Below are positions 1 through 6,415 of a DNA stretch of 21,951 nucleotides, in pieces. How positions within the stretch are numbered: position 1 is the stretch's first letter; each line of letters starts with the position of its first letter. This stretch comes from a virus. The stretch spans positions 1-21,951 of IMG/VR virus record IMGVR_UViG_3300031167_000043; one strand, written 5' to 3'. Made by a program: the position numbers and the translations under genes. Below the pieces are notes generated by a model that searched no databases, had not been told where the DNA came from, and worked only from the letters and a program-made list of their open reading frames with translations.

Positions 1-1359
1 CTTTTCGTGTGTAAATAGCTCGGGAAACAGCACCTGTAATTTATGTTTCTGGCACTGGTACCTGCTTAGCTTTTTAGACCCGTTGTAGTAAAAGTACCCT
101 GGGGGCGAACTATGTGAGTACGTAAATCCTAGGTGCTCATAAACCTTCCCAGTACCCCACCGCTTATCGCTGTAGCTTAGTACTGAGCCTTTGTATTTAG
201 CCCGGAAGTACTTGAATAGTTTACTGGCACCTCCTTGTACTACTATGCCTGTTAAAGTACATAGTCTTACTAACTCGTAGTCCTGCTGCGCGGTAAATCT
301 GGGCGTACCAAAAGTCATTACTGCTGCCAGTATATCTTTATAAAAAAGTCCCAGGTTTATTTTAGTTGGACTACCTCTTCCCTGCAGATGGTTATCGTCT
401 AGGAAGTCTCCTGGAAAAGGTATCTCTTTTATAACACACTTCCTAGCACCCACACTTAGTGCTTTCCCCAGCTTAGCGTTTAAAATAGACTTAACTATGT
501 CTTGCTTATTCTGCCACTCGTGCTCCCATATCTGTATTAGCTGGTATCCTTTTTCTTTACATGCGTTAAGTTTATCTAAGTGGTATGTGGTGGACTTATA
601 CAAGTCACTATGCCAATATTCTCCATTGTATTCCAAAGCTAGTTTTATATCTTCTAGCACAATATCTAACTCTTTTCCACCAAGTATCTTTCTATCATTA
701 ACAAGTACCGCGTTAACGTACTCTGCCATTTCTACTTCTCCTTTTGAAACCTGCTTAGGTGCACAAACCCTACAGACTATCCCAGAACTAGCACTTATTA
801 TATTATTTGGTATAATAGGCCAGATGTGTTTACAGACACCCTGCACTCTAATGGCGGTATGTGAACATACATATGTATCTAGTAAAACCAACTCGGGGGC
901 TGCTAGATGTAACTCAGTGACAAACTGTTCATGAGTCTTTTTAAGAACACTAAGTACTGGAGTACATACTCTACATGTTGTGCCGTTGCCCCTCGCAATT
1001 AAGTTATTAGGTATAATTTCCCACTCGTGCAAACAAGTAGTATCCATAACCAGCACTTTAGACTGACAGTGTGTGTACACACCAAGCAATTTTAGATTAG
1101 GGGCTTTATGTGCTAATATAGTAACAAAGTCTTCAGAGCTTCTTTTATTGTGAGGTACTTTCCTTGTACATACCCTGCAAATAGTACCAAACCGCTTGAC
1201 ACTTAATGCGTAGTAAGGAGACACAAGATACTCATGCCCCTCAGGGCAAGCAACCAGCACCTTACTTTTAATGGCTATGTACTTACCAAGCACAGTTAAG
1301 TGAGGAGCTACCTCTTTTAGCTGCGCTACAAACTCCTCCTGTGTTTTCTTTCTAGCCAT
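1..1359 (-). CDS. Zinc-ribbon-array homing endonuclease (EDxHD/Vsr-like), C-terminus off the left edge
   Basis: I translated 453 codons from the ATG at 1359 down to base 1 with no stop, so the gene is partial at its C-terminus. Residues 1-200 hold three ~65-residue repeats, each with an F-x3-L lead-in, an L-L-G-Y-like core and a Zn site: C38/H42/C61/C64, C109/H111/C129/C132, C176/H178/C196/C199. Residues 205-300 look like an EDxHD/Vsr-type nuclease: SKGE (E208), KELDI (D232), LEYNGEYWHSD (243-252) and WEHEW (278-282). Residues 315-453 resemble the C-terminal domain of phage homing endonucleases (NHLQG at 323-327, a GLFYKD strand, a MTFG strand, GGASKLFKYF near 376-385). Only a short tail should be missing. 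It overlaps the upstream gene by 8 bases (ATGGCTAG), with GGAGG 4 nt before its ATG, so translation is probably coupled. The role is probably free-standing homing into phage DNA. Family recognition is from motifs only. Confidence 0.85.
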   Translation of the reverse strand, partial: MARKKTQEEFVAQLKEVAPHLTVLGKYIAIKSKVLVACPEGHEYLVSPYYALSVKRFGTICRVCTRKVPHNKRSSEDFVTILAHKAPNLKLLGVYTHCQSKVLVMDTTCLHEWEIIPNNLIARGNGTTCRVCTPVLSVLKKTHEQFVTELHLAAPELVLLDTYVCSHTAIRVQGVCKHIWPIIPNNIISASSGIVCRVCAPKQVSKGEVEMAEYVNAVLVNDRKILGGKELDIVLEDIKLALEYNGEYWHSDLYKSTTYHLDKLNACKEKGYQLIQIWEHEWQNKQDIVKSILNAKLGKALSVGARKCVIKEIPFPGDFLDDNHLQGRGSPTKINLGLFYKDILAAVMTFGTPRFTAQQDYELVRLCTLTGIVVQGGASKLFKYFRAKYKGSVLSYSDKRWGTGKVYEHLGFTYSHSSPPGYFYYNGSKKLSRYQCQKHKLQVLFPELFTHEK

Positions 1360-2014
1360 TCAGCCTCCGTACAATCCAATCTCTTAACTCTATTTCGCCT
1401 TTTGAAACCTGCTTAGGTGCGCAGGTTGGGCACGAATGCCCCGTCTTGCGAGGGCTAAGGAAGTTATGTGGCAGTATATCCCAGGTGTGACTGCAAGCAC
1501 CTATTACCGATACCCACACTAGGTCCCCCTTATATTGGGTAACCACTACCAACCCCGCTACTAATAAACGTACTTCCTCTAGGAATACCTCATGGCTTTT
1601 CAACAGAGGGGCCTTAGTATTGCATATTTTGCAGGCATTTAAGTCACCTCTACCAGTAAACTTATCTGGGGTAATACGCCACTCGTGCCCACAAACACTG
1701 TCCTTAACTAGAATCGTACTCCTATTGTTAGAGTACGTACTTAGTAGTAGTAAGTTGGGGTTTATCAGGTGCACCTCTTTTTCAAAGTCTATATGTGACT
1801 TTGCAGTAGTACTTTTAGGGAGGCATACTCTACAAACAGCACCAACACGTAAGGTGCCTAATATGTGGTCTGGGCGTATCTCCCATACATGCCCACACGT
1901 TCCGCGTACTGCAAGTGTGCTCTTATTCCCTGTATACGCGCCCAACAGAGTCAGGGTAGGTGCCACAAGCTGTAATTCTTCTAGGAATTCTTCGTTTGTC
2001 TTTTTCCGTGGCAT
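1352..2014 (-). CDS. Zinc-ribbon repeat protein, paralogue of the downstream nuclease but lacking the nuclease domain
   Basis: This 220-residue protein has three repeats of the same type as its neighbour, with Zn ligands C40/H42/C61/C64, C108/H110/C128/C131 and C174/H176/C195/C198. It then shares the linker APKQVSKGE with the nuclease but ends 13 residues after E207, before the Asp, His and WEHEW-type elements. It should therefore bind nucleic acid without cutting. The start at 2014 is supported by AGGAG six bases upstream and by a consensus promoter at 2037-2065. The stop lies 8 bases inside the next gene. It may be a decayed copy left by recombination between tandem endonuclease genes, or a deliberately cut-down DNA-binding partner or repressor. 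The reading frame is intact and the leader is good, which favours a made protein. The function is inferred. Confidence 0.8.
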   Translation of the reverse strand: MPRKKTNEEFLEELQLVAPTLTLLGAYTGNKSTLAVRGTCGHVWEIRPDHILGTLRVGAVCRVCLPKSTTAKSHIDFEKEVHLINPNLLLLSTYSNNRSTILVKDSVCGHEWRITPDKFTGRGDLNACKICNTKAPLLKSHEVFLEEVRLLVAGLVVVTQYKGDLVWVSVIGACSHTWDILPHNFLSPRKTGHSCPTCAPKQVSKGEIELRDWIVRRLNG

Positions 2015-2036
2015 ATAGTCTCCTATTTAAAACACT

Positions 2037-2065
2037 ATTATACACGGAAATGCTGACAATGTCAA
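2037..2065 (-). promoter_or_regulatory. Consensus sigma70 promoter for the zinc-ribbon/nuclease pair
   Basis: On the minus strand, TTGACA (2065-2060) and TATAAT (2042-2037) are both perfect and separated by 17 bases. Transcription should start near 2030, giving a very short leader that carries AGGAG before the ATG at 2014. The -35 is part of an 11-base palindrome, TGACA-A-TGTCA on the plus strand (2054-2064), which could be an operator or coincidence. Confidence 0.8.
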
Positions 2066-2100
2066 GTACACTTTTACACCCCTGCACAGAAAAACTGCGC

Positions 2101-2129
2101 TTGACATTTAGATGCACGCGTAGTATAAT
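2101..2129 (+). promoter_or_regulatory. Consensus sigma70 promoter for the HNH-portal-capsid operon
   Basis: TTGACA (2101-2106) and TATAAT (2124-2129) are perfect with 17-base spacing. The start should fall near 2136, about 36 bases before the HNH start codon. The spacer carries ATGCAC at 2112-2117 and TAG directly before the -10, both shared at identical offsets with the tape-measure promoter at 10811. It lies back-to-back with the minus-strand promoter, the two -35 boxes being 35 bases apart. Confidence 0.85.
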
Positions 2130-2171
2130 GGTAAAAATTAGAATGATAAATAAAAAAAAAGGACGAGGTAT

Positions 2172-2612
2172 ATGGCAGCTAACACAGGCAACAATCGTAT
2201 ACCCGTAAAATGGGTGCGCGATAAAGCGAAGAAAGCATATATTAAAGAAAAATCATGTGCTATTTGCGCAGGAACGGAAGACCTTGAGCTACATCATTTA
2301 GCTAGCGTAACCCTGCTGCTTAACGCATGGGCTCAAAAAACCGGCTATGATATTAGCACAGACGAGGGAATCATTGCAGTACGGGATGAGTTCATCTTAG
2401 CCCACGACACAGAGATGTACTCAGACGTGTACACGCTATGTAATAAACACCACACAGGCTTACATAAAATATTTGGAAAAGCACCTTCCTTAAGCTCCTC
2501 CGACAAACAACGCGCTTGGATTGATAAGCAGCGGGATAAGCAGCGGGATAACTTAGTTGCCGGTGTAGAGCCTATTAGAGTAGTGAAGAGCTCTTTTGCA
2601 GAATTTTGTTAG
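2172..2612 (+). CDS. HNH endonuclease
   Basis: A 146-residue protein of phage HNH type. Cys29-x2-Cys32 precedes an ELHHL core (His41, His42), and Cys90-x2-His93-His94 with His98 follows. This gives the four-ligand Zn site and the catalytic His expected of the HNH/treble-clef fold. The length is normal for free-standing phage HNH proteins. An AAGGACGAGG ribosome-binding site lies 5 bases before the ATG, and a perfect promoter lies just upstream. In many cos-type phages such an enzyme stimulates terminase cleavage, and in others it is a mobile homing nuclease. The gene sits 12 bases before the portal gene, which suits a packaging role, but no terminase is present here to support that. The C-terminus holds a small tandem duplication of 12 bases (2523-2546 region), giving DKQRDKQRD. 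Confidence 0.85.
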   Translation: MAANTGNNRIPVKWVRDKAKKAYIKEKSCAICAGTEDLELHHLASVTLLLNAWAQKTGYDISTDEGIIAVRDEFILAHDTEMYSDVYTLCNKHHTGLHKIFGKAPSLSSSDKQRAWIDKQRDKQRDNLVAGVEPIRVVKSSFAEFC

Positions 2613-2624
2613 AATAGGAATAAT

Positions 2625-3821
2625 ATGGGATTTTTAAATTATATTAGTGAGAAGTTCAACCCTGCACAAGCTACTATTGCTAGAGATGAAGGTATGTCTA
2701 TTAGCACTCCGGTAGCTAGTCTTACTAGCGTTACTGGGTTCCAGAATGTTGAGGCGGTAAACCGTGGGGTTAGCTTAATTGTTAATGCATGTGCTTCATT
2801 AGACTACGATGTTAAAGAAAGCATAGGTCCTGTGAAAGTTAGGGCGAAAGCGTTATCCAAGCTGCTTAACTTTGCACCCAATCCATACCAGAGCGCGTAT
2901 GATTTTAGACAGAACATATTTACTGACTTCATCTTTGAAGGCCATGTATTCATCTACTTTGATGGTGTTCATATGTTTCATCTCCCTGCCAACCAGGTTG
3001 AGATTATAACAGATCCTAAGACGTTCATAAAAGGGTACGTGTATGGAGAAACTAAGCTTAGGGAAGATGAGGTTTTTTACTTTAAAGACGTAAACTCTGC
3101 CTCTATATACCGAGGAGCTAGTAGACTACGTTCAGCGCAGAATTCAATAAACATAGTAAATTCTATGATATCTTTCCAGAAAGGGTTCTTTGATAATGGG
3201 GCAGTATTCGGATTAGTACTAACTACCGACAACCCTTTATCAGCAAAAGCTAAAGAACGTACAATACTTCACTTTTTGCAGAAGTATAACCCTAAGATGG
3301 GCAGCAAGCGCCCGGTCATTCTAGACAATGGCCTTAAGCCCCATTCATTAGCACAAACGAATTTTACAGAGATGGACTTTGATCAATCTCTTAAGACGCA
3401 TAGCGAAAAGATACTTACAGCATTAGGTGTACCGCCTATTTTGACTAATGGGGGTAACAATGCTAACATTAGCCCTAACTTACGCCTTATGTACTTAGAA
3501 ACCGTGATGCCTATACTACGAAACTTTTCTAGCTCATTAGAACGCTACTTTGGTTATAATATAGAAGCCATTACAGCTAACGTATCTGCACTACAACCTG
3601 AGATTAAAGAAATAGCTGGATTTAATACTACACTTGTTAACGGTGGCGTAATAACCCCTAACGAGGCACGCACTAATTTAAGACTTGAGAAGGACGAGGA
3701 CCCAGAAAGCGACAAGCTACGTATCCCAGCTAATATAGCAGGCAGCGCAGCTAATCCTAGTGAAGGTGGGGCGCCTAAGAAACCAAAAGACGAACCTAAG
3801 AAAGACGAACCGAGTAAATAA
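2625..3821 (+). CDS. Portal protein, HK97 type
   Basis: A 398-residue protein that I recognise as the HK97-like phage portal family. It shows a VEAVNRGVSLIVNACASLDY-type N-terminal helix, the YQSAYDFRQNIFTDFIFEGHVFIY region, a GASRLRSAQNSINI helix, and the LTALGVPPILT-type segment followed by ANISPNLRLMYLET, all in the expected order. Twelve copies form the vertex ring through which DNA is packaged and to which the connector binds. The final ~30 residues are a low-complexity, Lys/Asp/Pro-rich tail, probably disordered. It starts 12 bases after the HNH stop with AGGA upstream and ends 10 bases before the protease-capsid gene, so these genes are one operon. The length is slightly below the family norm, which is not unusual. 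Confidence 0.92.
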   Translation: MGFLNYISEKFNPAQATIARDEGMSISTPVASLTSVTGFQNVEAVNRGVSLIVNACASLDYDVKESIGPVKVRAKALSKLLNFAPNPYQSAYDFRQNIFTDFIFEGHVFIYFDGVHMFHLPANQVEIITDPKTFIKGYVYGETKLREDEVFYFKDVNSASIYRGASRLRSAQNSINIVNSMISFQKGFFDNGAVFGLVLTTDNPLSAKAKERTILHFLQKYNPKMGSKRPVILDNGLKPHSLAQTNFTEMDFDQSLKTHSEKILTALGVPPILTNGGNNANISPNLRLMYLETVMPILRNFSSSLERYFGYNIEAITANVSALQPEIKEIAGFNTTLVNGGVITPNEARTNLRLEKDEDPESDKLRIPANIAGSAANPSEGGAPKKPKDEPKKDEPSK

Positions 3822-3831
3822 AGAGGAGAAT

Positions 3832-5763
3832 ATGGATAAGACCTTTTATCTTAGCAGCAATAACTTTAAAGTAAAGGCTGGGGAAGGGGAAGATGTTACC
3901 TCTTTAGAAATTGAAGGCTTTGCTAATACAACTACCAAAGACCGAGATGGGGATTTAATTCCTGCGGGTGTGTGGGAGAAAGGCATTCAGGAGTACTTAA
4001 AGAACCCAGTGCTTTTAGGATTTCATCAACATAATAACCCAGTAGGCAGAATGATTGCCCACGAAATAAGCGACAAGGGACTTTGGATTAAAGGTACCAT
4101 TAGCTCAGCAAGCGATAAGGTGTTTAAGCTAGTACAAGCAGGCATCATAACCGCGTTTTCTGTTGGGTTTACAATCAAGAATGCTGAATTCAAACCTGAA
4201 ATAGATACTTTTATTATAACAGAGTTGGAGCTGCATGAAATTAGTTTAGTTTCAGTAGGAAGTAATAGAGACTCCCTGTTTAGCCTATCCAAAGCATTTA
4301 ACGATGATACAGATGAGTTGAACAAATTTAAAATGCTGTTTGCTAAGGATAGTGATTCAGTTAAAGAACAAGACACTACTGATAATGTAGATAGTGAAAC
4401 CAACAAAAAAGGAATTGAGAACATGGAAGAGAAAGACTTAGAATTAATGGTAGCTAAGATGGTTGCCGCTTCTGAAGCTAAAGCCGCAGCTTTAACCGCA
4501 GAGATTGCAGAAAAAGCGACTGCAGAAAAAGCAGCTTCAGCAGATATCGAAGCAAAAGTTGCCGCAGCTGTTAAAGCCGCTACAGCCCCAGTTATTGTAT
4601 CTGGTGAGACCGGTGCAGAGAAGCTGATGGCAGAGATTGAAAAGCGTTTTGCTGATGCAGAAGTATCTAGCAAAGCAGCTTTAGCGGGTTTAGAGGCAGA
4701 GCTTAAAGAGAAAGCAGCAGAAATTGCAGCTATGAACAAAAGCAAGATGACCTTCAGTGACACAGGCAGCACAGGCACACACCAAGAGAAAGAAACCGCA
4801 GTCTTGTTAGCAAAGATTATGCGTAAGGGTGTTGCTGATACCAAGTACGGCTCTGCTCTTGTTGAAAAGGTAGGCACTCACGTTCCTAATGCAACATGGG
4901 AATTAGAAGTTTCTATGCGCATGGAAGAGGAAGTTAGACGTAAATTAGTAGTCGCACCTACACTGCGCCAGATGCAGATGCAGACAAATGTTATGACTAT
5001 CCCTGTAAATCCTGAGGCTGGCACAGCTACTTGGATCGAAAATTCACAATTCGGTACTTCGGCTTCTTCAGGTGCTGCTAAAACGCACGCATTGAGTGCT
5101 ATCACAGTTAATGCTTACAAACTTGCATCCCTCGAATATCTACCATTTGAAGAGCAAGAAGACAGTTTGCTAGTTTTACTACCTATCATTCGTGATGCAA
5201 TGGTAAGACGCCTAGCTCGCTCAGTTGATATCGCGTTCATTCGTGGTGCAGGTGCAGGTGCTGACCCAGTTAAAGGCTTGGCAGGTTTTGATGCAGCCGC
5301 TGCAGTTAACCCAGCAGTAGCAAATGCAGCTACCATTGAGAATATGTTAGCTATGCGTAAAGACCTAGGTGCTTTAGGTTTAGACCCTAGTGAGTTAATT
5401 TATGTAGTTTCTACCGATGTATACCATGACTTACTTTCAGATACCACAGTAGGCAGCTCATTCAGAACAGCTGACGCCGTCGGCGTTGACCGTTCAACCT
5501 TGCTAACAGGTCAGATTGGTTTTATTGGTAACTCAAAGGTTCTAGTTTCGGCAGAATTCGAAGCTAAAGCAGCGAACAAAATAGGTGCCATAATCTATAA
5601 CCCATCTAACTTTATTGTAGGTAATCAACGTGGTCTTCGTTTTGATACTGATGATATCGTAGTTGAACAACGTAAAGTTTTAGTTGCTAGCTTACGTACC
5701 GGATTGCAACAGTTAACAACTAACTTAGGTGCTGGCGTATCTAAATTAGAGTGGGCTGTATAA
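3832..5763 (+). CDS. Fused prohead protease, scaffold and HK97-fold major capsid protein
   Basis: The chosen start is the ATG at 3832, preceded by AGAGGAGAAT. The frame is open further upstream, but that part overlaps the portal gene. The product is 643 residues. Residues 1-~150 match the S78/U35 prohead protease: a GFANTTTKDRDGD strand, LLGFHQHNNPVGR with H65/H67, the catalytic-serine motif AFSVGF (S110) and ELELHEISLVSVGSNRDS. Residues ~198-302 are Ala/Lys/Glu-rich and helical, like the HK97 delta (scaffold) domain. Residues ~304-643 are an HK97-fold capsid protein (MRMEEEVRRKLVV, the WIENS strand, the E-loop region, YLPFEEQEDS, VDIAFIRGAGAG, VSTDVYHDLL). In HK97 the protease and capsid are separate genes. 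Here one frame encodes all three parts. An internal in-frame ATG at 4423 probably gives scaffold-capsid alone (see separate entry). A terminator follows directly. Confidence 0.9.
   Translation: MDKTFYLSSNNFKVKAGEGEDVTSLEIEGFANTTTKDRDGDLIPAGVWEKGIQEYLKNPVLLGFHQHNNPVGRMIAHEISDKGLWIKGTISSASDKVFKLVQAGIITAFSVGFTIKNAEFKPEIDTFIITELELHEISLVSVGSNRDSLFSLSKAFNDDTDELNKFKMLFAKDSDSVKEQDTTDNVDSETNKKGIENMEEKDLELMVAKMVAASEAKAAALTAEIAEKATAEKAASADIEAKVAAAVKAATAPVIVSGETGAEKLMAEIEKRFADAEVSSKAALAGLEAELKEKAAEIAAMNKSKMTFSDTGSTGTHQEKETAVLLAKIMRKGVADTKYGSALVEKVGTHVPNATWELEVSMRMEEEVRRKLVVAPTLRQMQMQTNVMTIPVNPEAGTATWIENSQFGTSASSGAAKTHALSAITVNAYKLASLEYLPFEEQEDSLLVLLPIIRDAMVRRLARSVDIAFIRGAGAGADPVKGLAGFDAAAAVNPAVANAATIENMLAMRKDLGALGLDPSELIYVVSTDVYHDLLSDTTVGSSFRTADAVGVDRSTLLTGQIGFIGNSKVLVSAEFEAKAANKIGAIIYNPSNFIVGNQRGLRFDTDDIVVEQRKVLVASLRTGLQQLTTNLGAGVSKLEWAV
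4409..4425 (+). promoter_or_regulatory. Internal ribosome-binding site and in-frame start for scaffold-capsid (M198)
   Basis: AAGGA (4409-4413) lies 9 bases before an ATG at 4423 that is in frame with the protease-capsid gene. Initiation here would give a 446-residue product beginning MEEKDLELM. It starts exactly at the predicted scaffold segment and excludes the whole protease. HK97 gp5 has the same order (delta domain then capsid). The site would raise capsid copy number over protease, which a head needs. It is inferred from sequence only. Confidence 0.6.
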
Positions 5764-5774
5764 TCTAGTCACTC

Positions 5775-5802
5775 AAACAAGACTCTTCGGAGTCTTGTTT
5801 TT
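5775..5802 (+). terminator. Intrinsic terminator after the capsid gene
   Basis: A perfect 11-bp stem (5775-5785 with 5790-5800) closes on a TTCG tetraloop (5786-5789) and runs into a T tract (5798-5802). It begins 12 bases after the capsid stop codon. It should end most transcripts here and so leave the connector and downstream genes at lower level. Confidence 0.85.
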
Positions 5803-5832
5803 AAAGCCTATTATTTAGTAGGCTTTAAAAAC
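5797..5832. other. Second large hairpin between capsid and connector genes
   Basis: A perfect 14-bp inverted repeat, 5797-5810 with 5819-5832, encloses an 8-base loop. Its left arm shares four bases with the right arm of the preceding terminator stem, so the outer base pairs of the two cannot form together. It has no T tract after it on either strand, so it is not a simple second terminator. It could be an RNase III site, a 3'-end stabiliser or an anti-terminating alternative structure. The connector's AGGAG lies 8 bases downstream. Confidence 0.6.
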
Positions 5833-5848
5833 AATAACAGGAGCAAGT

Positions 5849-6415
5849 ATGGGAGCTAGTTTAGTAACACTTTCAGCGTATAAGAGCTATGCGGGGATTA
5901 ACAGTGACAACTCAGATGTTTTGATCAATATCCTAATCCCTAGAATCAGTGAGTATGTTAAGAATTACTGCCGCAGATCCTTTATAGACTATACATTTGA
6001 TAGCAAAGTAGAGGTGTTTAACGGAAATACCCCGTACTTTCTATTAGAAGAGAATCCTATAATTAATATAGCTAGTGTTGAGTACAGTACCGACTATGGG
6101 CAGACGTACACCGCATTAACTGAGTTTACTGATTGGGTACTAGACGGAGAGTTGATAAAACCCCTACCTACAGAAACATTTCAGAAGCAGCTATTAGGTT
6201 ACCGAGTTACGTACACGGGAGGCTTCGACCCGCTGCCTGAAGATGCTACTCAAGCTATCATGGATTTAATAACTTACTATAGAAAGAATGACGGGTCTGT
6301 TAACGCAATAAAAAACGTTAATTCAAAAACATCCCAGATAGACTACCTTTCAGACGTTGCGCTACCTGCGTACATTAGAAGAGTGTTAGATTTCTATATT
6401 TCGGACTATACCTAA
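5849..6415 (+). CDS. Head-tail connector (HK97 gp6-like adaptor)
   Basis: A 188-residue protein with the pattern of gp6/gp15-type adaptors. An N-terminal helix runs SAYKSYAGI, followed by a helix VLINILIPRISEYVKNYCRRSF and a beta-rich middle (VEVFNGNT, FLLEENPI). The GYRVTYTGGFDPLPEDATQAIMDLITYYRK signature strand and helix come near residues 122-152. It binds below the portal to build the connector ring. An AGGAG site precedes the ATG at 5849. The stop TAA overlaps the next ATG by one base (TAATG), which implies translational coupling. It is the first gene after the capsid terminator, with no clear promoter of its own in the 85-base gap, so it probably depends on read-through. Confidence 0.75.
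   Translation: MGASLVTLSAYKSYAGINSDNSDVLINILIPRISEYVKNYCRRSFIDYTFDSKVEVFNGNTPYFLLEENPIINIASVEYSTDYGQTYTALTEFTDWVLDGELIKPLPTETFQKQLLGYRVTYTGGFDPLPEDATQAIMDLITYYRKNDGSVNAIKNVNSKTSQIDYLSDVALPAYIRRVLDFYISDYT

Noticed and set aside
497-934. A 145-codon + strand open frame at the left
   Set aside because: It is antisense to the nuclease gene, whose minus-strand frame is open for 453 codons with recognisable motifs. The + frame has a Ser/Cys-rich composition and no family features.
1352-1359. Programmed frameshift joining the two ribbon genes into one six-ribbon nuclease
   Set aside because: The 8-base overlap has a good ribosome-binding site (GGAGG) for the second ATG and no slippery sequence, so ordinary coupled re-initiation is the simpler reading.
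3760-3831. Upstream in-frame extension of the protease gene
   Set aside because: It overlaps the end of the portal gene, encodes a Lys/Arg-rich non-family sequence, and the ATG at 3832 has AGAGGAG directly upstream.
4026-4877. A 283-codon minus-strand frame opposite the protease-scaffold region
   Set aside because: It is a shadow of the Ala/Lys/Glu-rich scaffold codons, with no leader or motif.
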